Of a DNA stretch of 64,000 nt, positions 1 through 10,567 are shown piece after piece. A program made the translations under genes and the position numbers. How positions within the stretch are numbered: the stretch's first letter is position 1; each line of letters begins with the position of its first letter. Origin of the DNA: Phocoena phocoena (lineage: Eukaryota > Chordata > Mammalia > Artiodactyla > Phocoenidae). The notes under the pieces were generated by a model. The model was not told the origin of the DNA. It saw only the letters and a list, made by a program, of their open reading frames with translations, and did no database searches. The DNA lies in contig NC_089220.1 of NCBI RefSeq assembly GCF_963924675.1, forward strand, positions 83,703,168 to 83,767,167, given 5' to 3'.

Positions 1-358
1 GTCTTACATTTAGGTCTCTAATACATTTTGAGTTTATTTTTGTGTATGGTGTTAGGGAGTGTTCTAATTTCATTCTTTTACATGTAGCTGTCCAGTTTTC
101 CCAGCACCACTTACTGAAGAGACTGTCTTCTCTCCATTGTATATCCTTGGCTCCTTTGTCGTAGATGAGTTGACCATAGGTGCATGGGTTTATCTCTGGG
201 CTTTCTATCCTGTTCCATTGATCTATATTTCTGTTTTTGTGCCAGTACCATATTGTCTTGATTACTGTAGCTTTGTAGTATAGTCTGAAGTCAGGGAGTC
301 TGATTCCTCCAGCTCCATGTTTTTCCCTCAAGACTGCTTGGGCTATGGCTATTACTTA
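1..358 (-). mobile_element. LINE-1 ORF2 fragment, antisense
   Basis: The + strand reads as the reverse complement of the late ORF2 region of a mammalian L1 (recognisable stretches such as ttgatctatatttctgtttt and tttgtagtatagtctgaag). The element runs off the left edge of the window and stops near 358. It lies in the intron before the first visible KNSTRN exon. It is a degraded fragment with no usable reading frame. Confidence 0.85.
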
Positions 359-369
359 TTAAAAGTTTT

Positions 370-570
370 GTGTCAGTAGCTGTGCTAAGAATTGTACATG
401 TATTCTCTCTTATCCTTCATGATAATAATATTATGAGATGTGTGTATTAATTCTAGAAATGAGGAAACAGCCTCAGAGAGGTTACACAACTCCCTGAAGG
501 TCATATACCACTATGTGGTGATGCCAGGATTCAAACCAACCCGACTCCATAGCCCATACTCTTAACCCCT
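370..570 (-). repeat. MIR SINE, antisense
   Basis: The pattern is MIR reversed: a gaggaaac...cagagaggtta core, then a caggattcaaacc segment and cccatactcttaacc at the end. It ends only about 18 bases before the splice acceptor at 586-587, so it supplies much of the pyrimidine-rich tract of that acceptor. The edges are approximate. Confidence 0.75.
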
Positions 571-587
571 CCACCACTTCATCTAAG

Positions 588-710
588 TACGATTATCACT
601 ACAGCTATAAGCCACTGAGTAAAGAGAAATCAGAGGAAGAGCTCAAGGATAAGAACCAGCTCTTAGAGGCCGTCAACAAGCAGTTGCACCAGAAGTTGAT
701 TGAAACTCAG
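588..710 (+). CDS. KNSTRN: KNSTRN coding exon A
   Basis: 41 whole codons, from Tyr-Asp-Tyr-His-Tyr to Glu-Thr-Gln, followed by gtaagc. The acceptor is a weak-looking cttcatctaag that abuts a MIR element. The exon opens the coiled-coil part (KSEEELKDKNQLLEAVNKQL). Confidence 0.82.
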
Positions 711-3700
711 GTAAGCGATCCACCAGACCTGCCATCAGCTGCACTGGGTGATGCATGTGGAATCCTGAGGGGCCACGCCAGGTGCCTGAGCGCAGGAGAA
801 GATGCCAGGCTTGCGCTGTGGCTGCCCCTGAGGAATGGGGCAGGCCTTACCTGTCTGTATGGCACCCCTACAGGGAGAGCTGAAGGACTTGACCCAAAAA
901 GTGGAGCTGCTGGAGAAGTTTCAGGACAGCTGTCTGGCAATTTTGGAGAGCAAGGGCCTCAACCCAGGTAAGAGATGGCACACAACTGCCTTCAAAGGAG
1001 TCAGTGCATGTGCCCCTTCCTGGGTGATTCTGGACTGTGCATCAGGGGTCTGGCATGGTGTCAGCTGACCCAGTCAGTGCAGGGGTTGCCTAGCAAAGCC
1101 CTGAAGATTTGGGGGAGCTCCACTCTGTTCTGTTGTGATGTTGACTTTGCCTGCCCAGCGGAGTTTTAGATGGTTGTGCAGAGAGGATTCTCTCTTTCTT
1201 ATCTGAACATTTTATACCATTAGTTTGGTGCTGACAGGTATGGTCTTGCAAATACATCAGAAATATTTTCTTTCTTTCAAGGGATATAGCATACAGGTAA
1301 CCTTCACAGGTGGAGAGAGAGATAACACTGTTGAAAGGGTTCCTAAAGCTGGCTAGTTAGCAGAATCACGGTGTTTAAAATGTGATTCCTGTTCTGACCC
1401 TGTCCCTAGAGGGCAGAGTCTGTCACAGAGAGGAAGCGGAAGAAGGGGTTACCCCAGGACTGTAAGAGAGCCTGAACTGAGGAGCCTGAGAATGCCCAGG
1501 GAAGGAGCCCAGGCTTGTTTGAATTAAGGAGTGCTGACTTTGAATGCTGCCATTAACCTGTGCATTTTAGGATATATTCTTGATAGTCACCATATACGTT
1601 TTTGGATGATTTTAATTTCCTACGTGTATGCACTGTTTTTACCGAAAATAATAAAAATTTCTAAGGCCTGAAAAGCTTTTAAAAATAGTTTTGTGTATTG
1701 TTAACGAACCCAAAAAATACAACCTATACATTTCTTTTGGACAAATTTTCCGCTGAGCTGAGGAGAAAGCAGGATGAAGTTTTGGCCATATCCATACCTA
1801 GAGAGGAAGGGGAGATAAAATCCAGCTCTGGAGGGCAGGCGTGGGTGACCTTGCCAAGGTGAAAACTCAGGGGAGAGAGTTTTCAGATGCTTAGAGAAGT
1901 TTCCCTCATGAATACTCCTGTGGAGGGATTTAAATTTTCTTTTAAGTTGCAGTTCCCTAGGCAAGGCTGACTTTGTTGTATTTACTGGTTTTAGGCAGTG
2001 AGACCCTGGCGGCACGGCAGGACTCCACCACGGATCACATGGACTCGATGGTGAGGGTGTGGGTGTGAGTGGGCGAAGGCCCAGTGAGCGTGAGGCCCTG
2101 CAGATCTAAGCAGGTCTCTGCCGTATGCTCGGCAAAGCCCATGAAGCAGCCTTCGGTTATCCAGGGTAGTGGAAGAGGGTGGTGGATGTGTACTCAAAGT
2201 AGCATATTTTACTTGGAAGGTGACTTTGTGCTTACAAATATGAGGGAGTCTAAGTTGAGAATGTACTAGTTTAAAACCCGTAGTAGGGTGGGCCGGTAGA
2301 GACAGCTTTCTGGTTTCTCTATTCTTTGCTTTACCAAATTTCTCCCCTTATTCCTTTGCTGAGAACTGTGTCTTACAAAGGTCCAGCCTGAACTAAACCT
2401 GCCTTCTCTTTGCTTCCCTCCCTGAAGTAGAGGGCAATCGTTTGCACTTAAAGCCTTTTGAGCTTCTGTGATCTATTCCCCAGGAAGATCAGTTGTCATC
2501 TTAGAATCCTAGAATACTGGGTACGGAAGCCTTCCTCAGCTCCCCCAGGCGATTTGTCACCCCTTTAGTGGCTACTGCCTTTCGTTCATATTACCTGTGT
2601 AGCACAGAGCACGTGGAGGTGGGGTTCTCTGTCCATGCTGTGGACTCAGTTCTTCCAGGCCCACGAGAGAACCCGGCACATTTGTGGACACTCAGTCAGT
2701 GACTGAACAGATGGGATATTAGCGATCATCTAATTCAACTCCCATGAAGAGATTAGTTTATATGAAGAAAGTTCTCACATTTCAATAAAGATTTGTTACT
2801 ACCTTGTACTTTTCTCTTAGCTGCTGTTAGAAACTTTGCAAGATGAGCTGAAGCTTTTTAACGAAACAGCCAAAAAGCAGATGGAGGAGTTACAGGTGAG
2901 AGGCAGACATCTCCGCAAGGCAAAATTACCATTTCCTACCACAATAGGTGGATCTGTGGAGGGCTCTTTCTTATTTATCTCTTTATTCATTTTTTTTTTC
3001 TGGTACGCGGGCCTCTCACTGTTGTGGCCTCTCCCGTTGCGGAGCACAGGCTCCAGAGGCGCATGCTCAGTGGCCATGGCTCACGGGCCCAGCCGCTCCG
3101 CGGCGTGTGGGATCTTCCCAGACCGGGGCACGAACCCGTGTTCCCTGCATCGGCAGGCGGACTCCCAACCACTGCGCCACCAGGAAAGCCCTCTTTATTC
3201 ATTTTTAATACACTATTTTGTAATAATTTTAGACTGCAGAAAAGTTGTAAAGATAATGGAGAATTCAACTCCCCTAATATTAACATCTTACATTATCATG
3301 CTGTATTTGTCAAGACTAAGGAACCAATATTGATGCCTTACTATTAACTAAATTCCAAGACTTTATTTGATTTCACCATTTTTTTCAACTAATTTTCTGT
3401 TCTAAAGACTCTTAGAAATGTTCACATCTGCAGGGCATGAGGCAGTGTGCAACACGCTAGGTGGCTCCAGGTTTGACAGTTGACACCTGTGGGAAATCCA
3501 TGCTGTAGAAACTTGATATCTCAGGGAAACCTGTAATAGGAAACCCCGATTCTTGGGTCTGGACCACTTTGGATTGCTTGGATGAACCATGGGATACTAC
3601 ACGGAATCCTAGAGGATTTCATTGCTCCAGTTGACATAACAGACTCTGTAGTAGAGAGAGACAATTCCTAAAACCAACACAGATAAACACACCTAAGATA

Positions 3701-3957
3701 GAAAAGACAATGTCTGTCAGTATCTCAAACAGAAGCATAATGTTCTGGTTATGGTATTGTCTTTCCTATGAGTCAGAGTTTGGTGGTTTTTTGTTTTTTG
3801 TCTTTTTTAATGTCTTTCCATGCAGGCCTTAAAGGTAAAGTTGAAGATAAAAGAAGAAGAGAGGGCCCAGTTCCTAGAACAACAGACCTTATGTAACAGT
3901 CAAGTAAATGATTTTACAACAGCCCTTGAGGAAATGGAGCAGCTATTAGAAATGTGA
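588..3957 (+). CDS. KNSTRN: Kinastrin (small kinetochore-associated protein), C-terminal part
   Basis: Five coding exons (588-710, 874-967, 1995-2050, 2821-2895, 3826-3957) join in frame into the last 159 residues, ending EMEQLLEM-stop. All introns are GT-AG. The protein closely matches the C-terminal half of mammalian KNSTRN/SKAP (about 316 residues in human). In the known family, kinastrin binds astrin (SPAG5) through this C-terminal coiled coil and works at kinetochores and spindle microtubule ends to support chromosome alignment and timely anaphase. The visible part is strongly heptad-like and rich in Glu, Lys, Leu and Gln (for example KQLHQKL, LTQKVELLEKF, FNETAKKQMEELQ), as expected for a coiled coil. 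The N-terminal exons, with the start codon and microtubule-binding part, lie left of the window. No frameshift or stop is seen. Assignment is by recognised sequence similarity; the first exon boundary (588) is the least certain. Confidence 0.95.
874..967 (+). CDS. KNSTRN: KNSTRN coding exon B
   Basis: 31 codons plus one base (phase 1 at the 3' end), starting Gly-Glu-Leu-Lys and ending Leu-Asn-Pro. The acceptor is ccctacag and the donor gtaaga. It encodes the LTQKVELLEKF heptad run. Confidence 0.92.
1995..2050 (+). CDS. KNSTRN: KNSTRN coding exon C
   Basis: A 56-base exon that completes the split Gly codon and encodes SETLAARQDSTTDHMDSM. The acceptor is ggttttag and the donor gtgagg. This Ser/Thr-rich stretch links two coiled-coil segments. 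Confidence 0.9.
2821..2895 (+). CDS. KNSTRN: KNSTRN coding exon D
   Basis: 25 whole codons, LLLETLQDELKLF...MEELQ. The acceptor is ttttctcttag and the donor gtgaga. It is entirely heptad-like, and its length is a multiple of three. Confidence 0.93.
2995..3190 (-). mobile_element. CHR-type tRNA-derived SINE, antisense
   Basis: Reverse complement of the cetacean short CHR SINE: poly(T), gcgggcctctcactgttgtg, a reversed B-box region and a final gcgccaccaggaaagccc. It is flanked by a 16-base target-site duplication (ctctttattcattttt) at 2979-2994 and 3191-3206, so the copy is full-length and fairly young. It lies in the last KNSTRN intron. Confidence 0.93.
3826..3957 (+). CDS. KNSTRN: KNSTRN terminal coding exon
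   Basis: 44 codons including TGA, encoding ALKVKLKIKEEERAQFLEQQ onwards to EMEQLLEM. The acceptor is ccatgcag. It follows exon D in phase 0 and continues into the 3' UTR without another intron. Confidence 0.94.
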   Translation, partial: ALKVKLKIKEEERAQFLEQQTLCNSQVNDFTTALEEMEQLLEM

Positions 3958-4585
3958 TAAAAAGCAGGTGGCCACATGGCTCCCTCTTGGGGATAAACTC
4001 TCAGAGGAAGCCACTTAAGACATCTGCTTCTTGGCCATGATCTTCTAGGACTCACCACCCCCAGAATGAAAACAGTTTCTGCAGTTCATGCTGGAATGGC
4101 AATTCCTCCTTTAAACAAGCATTCCCAGCCTTCACATTGGCCAGCTCTCCTGAACCTCACAATACGTAATTGAGGCCTACAAGAGAGGGGGCCTGAAAGC
4201 TTGGATCAACCTCCTAGGCAACAGAGCGGCACAGAATTAGTATCAGGAGACTAAACCAGCCACAGCCAGAGAAGCCAAAAGGTCACATTCAGACGTGTGG
4301 GAAGAAACAGTGGTGCACAGGTGCTTCACGGGAGACATCACTGAGGAGCCCTGCGGTCCCCTCATAACTTGGAACGCATTCTGTCCCATCCTGGTTGGGC
4401 TCTATAACCTCACTGTAAATTTACAAACTGGAAGTTACCTGAAATGGTTTAATAAATGGGGTGAAGGTATAGATAGCAATAACACCTATGAAACAATACA
4501 CCTTGGAGCTTTTAATCTAAATCAGTTCTGTTTTTGTTTTTATAAAGTGTTACTTTTAAAATAAATATTTCTGTAACTATTCAGA
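3958..4585 (+). other. KNSTRN: KNSTRN 3' untranslated region
   Basis: Non-coding sequence after the TGA. Two AATAAA signals are present, at 4451-4456 and 4560-4565; the second is the likelier main signal, with cleavage expected near 4580. The cleavage site itself is inferred. Confidence 0.65.
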
Positions 4586-6298
4586 CTGCAACACTGGCAA
4601 ATGAAAATAGCCTTTTAACCTAAATACGTCCACTGAATACTATTGAACTAATCTAGGTAACAAGTTCAAGCCTCCAGTTTCACCCAGAATATTTTTCTTT
4701 CACTCATTAAGTGCTCTGTAGCTAGTGCCCCCCACACACCCCCCAACCCCATCTTCCAGGAACATTAGCTAGTCTTCTGTGGTGTTCCCTGTTTGTAGCA
4801 GTGGGTGCCACACTCCGTCCACCAGGTTTGTGTCACTAGCTGCCTGCATTCCTAAGTATGCATGTATCTCTGCTCTTGCTTTGCACGGCCAATCCTGGAC
4901 CTGGCCCCCTGGATCCTTAGTCAACTGAAGTCCACAGAAGCCACACCCCACCCGTGCAACCGCCAGTCCACCAAAGGCACCGCCATATTTCATAGTCAAA
5001 CTAGGCACACTTTGGCTTTGGCCATCTCCCATTTTTTTCTGCACCTCTCCCAATTTCTTCAGCAATTCCCTCTACTCTTCAGCATTATTGGGGCTGCCCA
5101 GAGCCACCCAATCAAGTCAAGTAACGTCCCACCCTAACTTATAGGGCTAAAATTCTTTTCCTTCATACACATACAACATTCACACAGTTGGTTATGTCCC
5201 AAATATTTTGATAGGGAAACCCAGTTAAATAATTCTCACTGGTGACAAGGGCTGAATATTTTCTTCTACCCATTTTCAGGATGTTTATCGTTTAAAAGAT
5301 TTTTACCCAAGTGAATTTGTAATTGGCATTTCTGGTCCCCCCAAAAGTTCTACTTCCTTCTTGGAAGGAAAGGGTGGGAAACTCAGCTGTGAGATCCTTT
5401 CCTCCTTGTCATGCCTCCCTAGTTAACGCCTAAGAATGGAACTAACCCAACTCCTCCATTACTCATCTTGCCCAGTGTTGAGATCCTGTTTGCTCAAGGT
5501 CTGGTCTCACAAGGGGCGTTCACCTCACGGCGCTGCTTTGCACCACCAGCCAGCATTTGTGCAGTCTTGCCTTTTCTTGTCTTCCCTCTGACCTCTGCTG
5601 CTCCATCTGCCTTTTGTACGTGTGGAGGTGTTGTGGTGCTTCTTCTGATCTACAGCCTCAATAAATTCCTGCATTACATGAACCAATGTGATCTGCACCC
5701 TCCACTTTGCTAGACGACATAGGAAACTTTAATGTAGCATGACATTCTTAACCTCAGAAATGCTTACAGTACATGGGGTGAAACATTGCACAGGTGATAT
5801 ACAAGTTGAATAACAAAGGCAATAGTTTACTAAACAGTGGGTTGTGTGATGTAGTTGTGTGCTATAGTAGTTAACTCTGAGCTAGTTCGGTTGGGGGAGG
5901 CTTGATGGAAGCGGTAAACTGGGGTTGAAGGAAGAGTAATATTTAGGGAGGCTAGCTAGAGGATTGAGAACTTTCCAGGTTGGTGAACACATGGAATTTG
6001 GGGACAGTAGCGCACTCAGAGAGGGCATGGAAGCTTCACGCCCTTTCCCCATGCATCTCTTCCATCTGGCTGTTCCTGAGTTATATCCTTTTCTAATAAA
6101 CCAGATCTAGCAGATAAAATATTTCTCTGAGTCTGTGAGCCATTCTAGCAAATCAGTCAAACCCAAGGAGGGGATCGTTGGAACTTCCGAGGAGAAAATA
6201 AAATTATGAGAGACTGAAGAAAAAAAAAAAAAGTTGAGGGGATATCCAGATGAGTCTTGAGGAACTCAGTAAGAACACTGGACTTCTTCAGAAGGTTC
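4586..6298. other. Intergenic, nothing recognised
   Basis: About 1.7 kb downstream of KNSTRN with no supported gene. There is a C-rich run near 4730-4750 and scattered short open frames without coding character. The stretch at about 6055-6200 (ttctaataaaccagatctag, then a segment resembling the U5 side of old LTRs) may be a decayed LTR, but I cannot name the family. Confidence 0.5.
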
Positions 6299-6312
6299 AA
6301 GATGAGAGGGGA

Positions 6313-6441
6313 GGAATTCCCTGGTGGTCCAGTGGTTAGGACTCTGTGCTTCCACTGCAGGGGACATGGGTTCGATCCCTGGTCGGGGAACTAAGATCCC
6401 GCAGGCCATGTGGCACGGCCAAGATATTTAAAAAAAAAAAA
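6313..6441 (+). mobile_element. Short tRNA-derived SINE
   Basis: Starts ggaattccctggtggtccag, has a Pol III B-box-like gggttcgatccc and ends in an A-run. It is flanked by a 14-base duplication (aagatgagagggga) at 6299-6312 and 6442-6455. It is the short cetartiodactyl SINE form. Confidence 0.93.
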
Positions 6442-6464
6442 AAGATGAGAGGGGATTATATCTG

Positions 6465-6720
6465 ACACTTAACCGAGCACTTGCAATATGCCATATGTGA
6501 TGTTTATGTGTGTTCCTCCTTATGTTCATTCTCATGTAATCCTCATTACAGTCACACAAGGTAAGCACTATTAACCCTTTTTATAGCTAAAGAAAAAGGC
6601 TCAGAGAAATTATACAAAATTAATCCATATAGTTAATTAATGAAGTTAGTTAATGAAATGAAGTTGATTTGCCCAAGGTCAAACAACAGGCAAGTACTGG
6701 AGAAAGATTTGAGCCAGGGA
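6465..6720 (-). repeat. MIR-type SINE, antisense
   Basis: Reads as reversed MIR: cacttgcaatatgcc at the start, catgtaatcctcattacag, then gcccaaggtcaaacaacagg and agatttgagccagg. It is diverged; edges are approximate. Confidence 0.6.
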
Positions 6721-7390
6721 ATAATGGGAGTGGAAAATACATGGTGCTACTAGATGTTTTGAAGAAACTTAAATGCAAGCTAGGAGGTGTGGATTTTTAT
6801 CATCCGGGCCAGAAGTTTACAAACTGTCTCAGTTCGTGATGCTCCTGGTGTCTCAATATTTCATGACACACCAAAAGAAATACCTAAAAGTTCTAAATAC
6901 CTAAAGTTCTATTTTTAGTAGGTATTTGAAAAAATAATACAAATAAATCTAAAGAAATTATTTTAAAATAACTACAATTATTTACTAATGGGATGTGGGG
7001 CACAGTTTAATTTCTCAAGCCTTGGAATCAAATTGGACACTACCACCTTCCTATCCTGTTTGACACTGAGAGGAACACAGCATGACCTAATGTTGAAACT
7101 GACCTACTTTGAGCTAGTACTTCACATGTTGTCTAACATGTCATGTATCACTGTGATTCCCCCAGAAGTTTATCCCGTGGCGTCCCAGTGAGCTTGCTGC
7201 CTAGTCACAGTCTGGGAACCATGAATCTAGGCAATAAGGAATCGCTGATACATTTTGAGCAGATAATCACCATAATGAATGATTTAGAAAAAATGAATCT
7301 AGCACTGTGTGAAGGATGGATGGCTTGCAGGATCTTAGTTCCTGAGCCACTCCTTGGGCAGGCAGGAGGTCATGGGGCACTACCATAGCA
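6721..7390. other. Intergenic, nothing recognised
   Basis: No gene, RNA or clearly identifiable repeat seen. It is AT-rich near 6890-6990, and the short open frames lack coding character. Confidence 0.45.
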
Positions 7391-7391
7391 C

Positions 7392-7500
7392 CTTTTTTTC
7401 TTTCAGTTTTATTGAGATACGACTGACATAGCAGTGTATAAGTTTAAGGTTTACAGCACTTACACACATCATAAAATGATTATCACAACAAGTTTGTTAC
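7392..7500. mobile_element. LINE-1 3' region fragment
   Basis: The ttttattgagata...tgacatagcagtgtataagttt pattern and the following ...tgattatcacaacaagttt are typical of the A-rich 3' region of old mammalian L1s. The antisense SINE that follows interrupts it. Confidence 0.55.
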
Positions 7501-7609
7501 TTTGTTTTTGGCCATGCAACGTGGCTTGCAGGATCTCAGTTCCCCGACCAGGGATCAAACCTGGGCCCCCAGCAGTGGAAATGCAAAGTCCTAACCACAG
7601 GGAATTCCC
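7501..7609 (-). mobile_element. Short tRNA-derived SINE, antisense
   Basis: From tttttggccatgcaacgtgg to ctaaccacagggaattccc, the reverse complement of the short cetartiodactyl SINE. It is diverged, and no certain target-site duplication was found. Confidence 0.8.
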
Positions 7610-7876
7610 ATTAATTTACTATTCTTTTTCTAGGTTCTTAAAATAGAAGATGAGGTAATTCCATTTCAATTTTTATCTTTTCCACTATATGCATTTACAA
7701 CTATAAATTGTCCCTCTAAGGGCCAGGTACCAGCATCCCAAATTTTGCTGTGTCCTATTCTGATTATTTGTCTTTCTGTTCAAAATATGTTCTAATTTCC
7801 ATTGTGATTTCTTCTTTCACCTGTGGATAATCTGGCTTCCTGTCTCATGACTCTTCCCAAACAATTTTTGATAAGG

Positions 7877-8340
7877 TGTGTGAAATGAAATTCACATTTT
7901 ATGGCAAGACAAGAAAAATTTAAATATAAAAAAATTTCCTCTGCCCTTCAGCCTCCTGTCTCCCCTCTACTGTGCATTGTGTATCTGCATTTTGCCTCAA
8001 CAAAACCTTCCCCGCTGGCAGAAATACCTGCTCAACCATAAACAGCAACATGCTCCTAGCAGGAACAAGGCAACGCCTTAAAAGACAACATTTCTTCTTG
8101 ATCTTGTAAAGGGGTCACAACGACCCATCAGTTTGCACTTGCCGATCTGGATTGTGTAAACTGTCAGTGATACGTCATCTAATGTACGGCTCTGTCTCAA
8201 AAAACTTATGTAACTGTGTTTTGACTTCTAACAGGCAGAACAGTTCTTGGAACACAAATTTGAGGGTTACAGTACTCAGATTTGGCTCAAATAAAATTTT
8301 CCATTTCTCTCATAGATTGGCTATTGATTAATTTTTCATC
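7877..8340 (+). mobile_element. Probable 5' LTR of an ERV1-type provirus
   Basis: A stretch of about 460 bases just upstream of gag-like sequence, with tgttttgacttctaacagg and an AATAAA signal (8289-8294, in ggctcaaataaaatttt) near its 3' end, as expected for the R/U5 part of an LTR. Sense orientation matches the gag remnant. The 5' edge is a guess, and no second copy of this LTR is seen in the window, so the identification rests on position and layout. Confidence 0.5.
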
Positions 8341-9975
8341 GAAATATGCTTGGTGTAGTCAGCAGGATACCAGAGACAGCCACCAGAGGACACCTGGAAG
8401 ATGCCTCAAACCCGGCACTCAGTACCAGCATGGGTACTTTGAGCCTCACCAGCTTCTCAGCATCTCTCAGGTGTTCTGGTGTGTTCTCCTAATACCCAGA
8501 TCTTGTTGTTTTGGTGATGATCCTGAAAATTTTATTTGGGCTGGTTTTTACTTGTCTTAAGGGGCACGTAGGAATTTCCTAGGCAGGGTCCTAGGGGGAT
8601 CTGGACAGGAAGTCCAGGGAAACATAGGTAGCTGGTTTTTGTTAAGTTCGGCTTAAATCAAGGGAGAAAAAGGGGTAAACTGATATCAGGTCTTAACAAA
8701 ACTTTTTTGTTAGTGAAATGAGAGACTGAGTTATTCAGCTCTGAAGAATAAAGGGACATTTTGCTCCTGGCTACAAGGCATCCTCAGGTGACTGAGGACC
8801 TTGCAGAAGTGTCTGAGGATCAATCCTTACTATGTGCAGTGGTCCTACAAGGGAACCCCACTACGACCATTAAGTAAATGCTGCTTATCTGTGGGGTGCA
8901 ACAGAAGCTGATAACTTAGCACTCCCCGCACCCATGACAGTCTTAGACTGTCACAGGGAGAAACAGAGACACATAAGTGTCAAACCGACTGCTAGACTCA
9001 GAAGCAGTGCACATCCAGTCCACCACACTGTCCTCAGAAAATTGTTCAGATCATATCTCATACCTGAACCAGACTACCAAATTAATAATGGGAAATCATG
9101 CCTCACGGGCCAAACAGCTCCCGGATGAATAGCCACCTATGGGAACCCCAGCTGGGTTTATGTATAACACCCATGAAACTGACACTTGCAAGCGTTTAAC
9201 TTAATGGGAAGGTCTGACCAAAAATCATTTGTCCCTGAGATGGCCAAAATGGGGCACTTTCGATTTACCTAAGTTGGTAAATTTTATTTGCACACTAAAT
9301 TAGAAAAAGCCGGCTTAAGATCAAACAGCTAGAATGGAGACATTTTAATTGGTACCTGGAAGCCTCAAAACGAGAGAATGATAAAATGGCTTCATTGTGA
9401 GAGACAGATCAGAAATTATCAGAAATGGTGACTAGATTAGAAAAGACCTCAGAAGTCATCACTGCTTCTCCTCCTCTCTCTCCTCCTTTGGCTCCTTCGT
9501 ATCCTCTTCTTTCTGAGCTCCCCTATGCTGACCTCTCTGCTCTTCCACCTCTAATCTCAAAGGAAGAACTTGTTGAGTCTAAGGGAAAGGATAAAGACAG
9601 CCCTAAGGTAATAGCCACCCCCTTTAAGGAGAAACCTGCTCTTACCTATACACCCTTGGACTAGGACAGAACTTAAGGCCTTAACTAAGGAATTTCCAGA
9701 TTGTTTACAGGATCCCTTGGGGTTTGCTAAACAATTTCATCTTACAGTAAGAACTTATGAGCCTGGATATTCAAACTTGTACCAGCTTGTACATTTACTA
9801 GTCCCTGAAAGTAAAGCAAAGGAATGGCTCCAAGAGATAAATTGGAAGGTGCCTATGGAAGATTTTCGCAAACATGAGGCTGCAGATCATCAGAAATGTA
9901 CAGAACTTGCCCACAATCTATATCAGGTTATTCCGAAAATCTTCTCCACCTGGGGGTGGGGGAACCTTTGATATG
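8341..9975 (+). pseudogene. Endogenous gammaretrovirus-like (ERV1) leader and gag remnant
   Basis: Broken gag of an ancient provirus. A matrix-like piece near 9216-9300 reads LTKNHLSLRWPKWGTF and then hits stops. A proline/serine-rich stretch follows at 9425-9660 in an open frame, and a capsid-like part at 9717-9971 reads GFAKQFHLTVRTYEPGYSNL and continues through LYQLVHLLVPESKAKEWLQ. The capsid-like wording resembles class I (ERV1/HERV-H-like) gag. The frames are interrupted by stops and frame changes, and the element is cut off soon after capsid: no protease, polymerase or envelope sequence follows. It has no coding capacity for virus proteins. Family naming is by resemblance only. Confidence 0.7.
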
Positions 9976-10176
9976 AAAGGCAGTGAGCTGAAGAAGAAAA
10001 CATTTTGGTCTGGACAAGCTGACAGAGCCTGGCCTTTGTCTTAGCTGTGTTTGAGACCTTGGACTAATGAATGGGGCACTGTAAGAAGGAACACCAAGTG
10101 TTCTCATTAAATATGTAATCTCCTTTATTCCTACTTGCAATGGGTGGTATTGTTTTCATTTAAAGACGATGAAAGG

Positions 10177-10467
10177 GGGGACTTCCCCTTGTGGTCCAGT
10201 GGTTAAGAATCTTCCTTCCAACGTAGGGGACTCCGGTTTGATCCCAGGTCGGGGAACTAAGATCCCACATCCCACAGGGCAACTAAGCCCGCTTGTGCCT
10301 CAACTAGAGAGCCCACGTGCTGCAAACTACAGAGCCCACGCGCCCTGGAGCCCGAGTGCTGCAACCAGAGAGAAGCCCGAAGGCCACAACGAAAGATCCC
10401 GCGTGCCACAACTAAGACTCGACGCAGCCAAAAATAAAATAAAATAAATAAATATTTAAAAATAAAT
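10177..10467 (+). mobile_element. Long tRNA-derived SINE (CHR/Bov-tA-like)
   Basis: Starts ggggacttccccttgtggtc; contains actaagatcccacatcccac and actaagcccgcttgtgcc; ends in an AAATAA-rich tail. It is flanked by imperfect 15-base duplications at 10162-10176 and 10468-10482. Confidence 0.9.
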
Positions 10468-10482
10468 AAAGATGATGAAAGG

Positions 10483-10567
10483 GAATTCCCTGGTGGTCCA
10501 GTGGTTAGCACTGTGCACTCTCACTGCAGAGCGCCCGATTCAATCCCTGGCGGCTTGGCCAAAAAAA
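10483..10567 (+). mobile_element. Short tRNA-derived SINE
   Basis: Directly follows the previous SINE's target duplication: gaattccctggtggtccagt to cggcttggccaaaaaaa. It is followed by another partial copy of the same target (cgatgaaa, 10571-10578). Confidence 0.88.

Larger units (their letters stand above)
711..3825 (+). other. KNSTRN introns in the window
   Basis: The four introns span 711-873, 968-1994, 2051-2820 and 2896-3825. The first three show no recognised element beyond ordinary unique or very old sequence. The last contains a CHR-type SINE (2995-3190). I see no RNA gene or hidden exon in them. Confidence 0.6.

Noticed and set aside
2836..3347. Open frames within and beside the CHR SINE (and similar ones at 27.3-27.8 and 28.8-29.2 kb)
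   Set aside because: Recurrent SINE translation; the same peptides appear at every CHR copy.
6313..6441. SINE heads as tRNA genes
   Set aside because: They keep A/B-box-like promoter words but lack a foldable cloverleaf; they are tRNA-derived SINEs.
9425..9971. ERV gag frames as a domesticated host gene
   Set aside because: Two short separate frames with stops between them and no sign of a shared start, splice sites or conservation; best seen as a decayed provirus.
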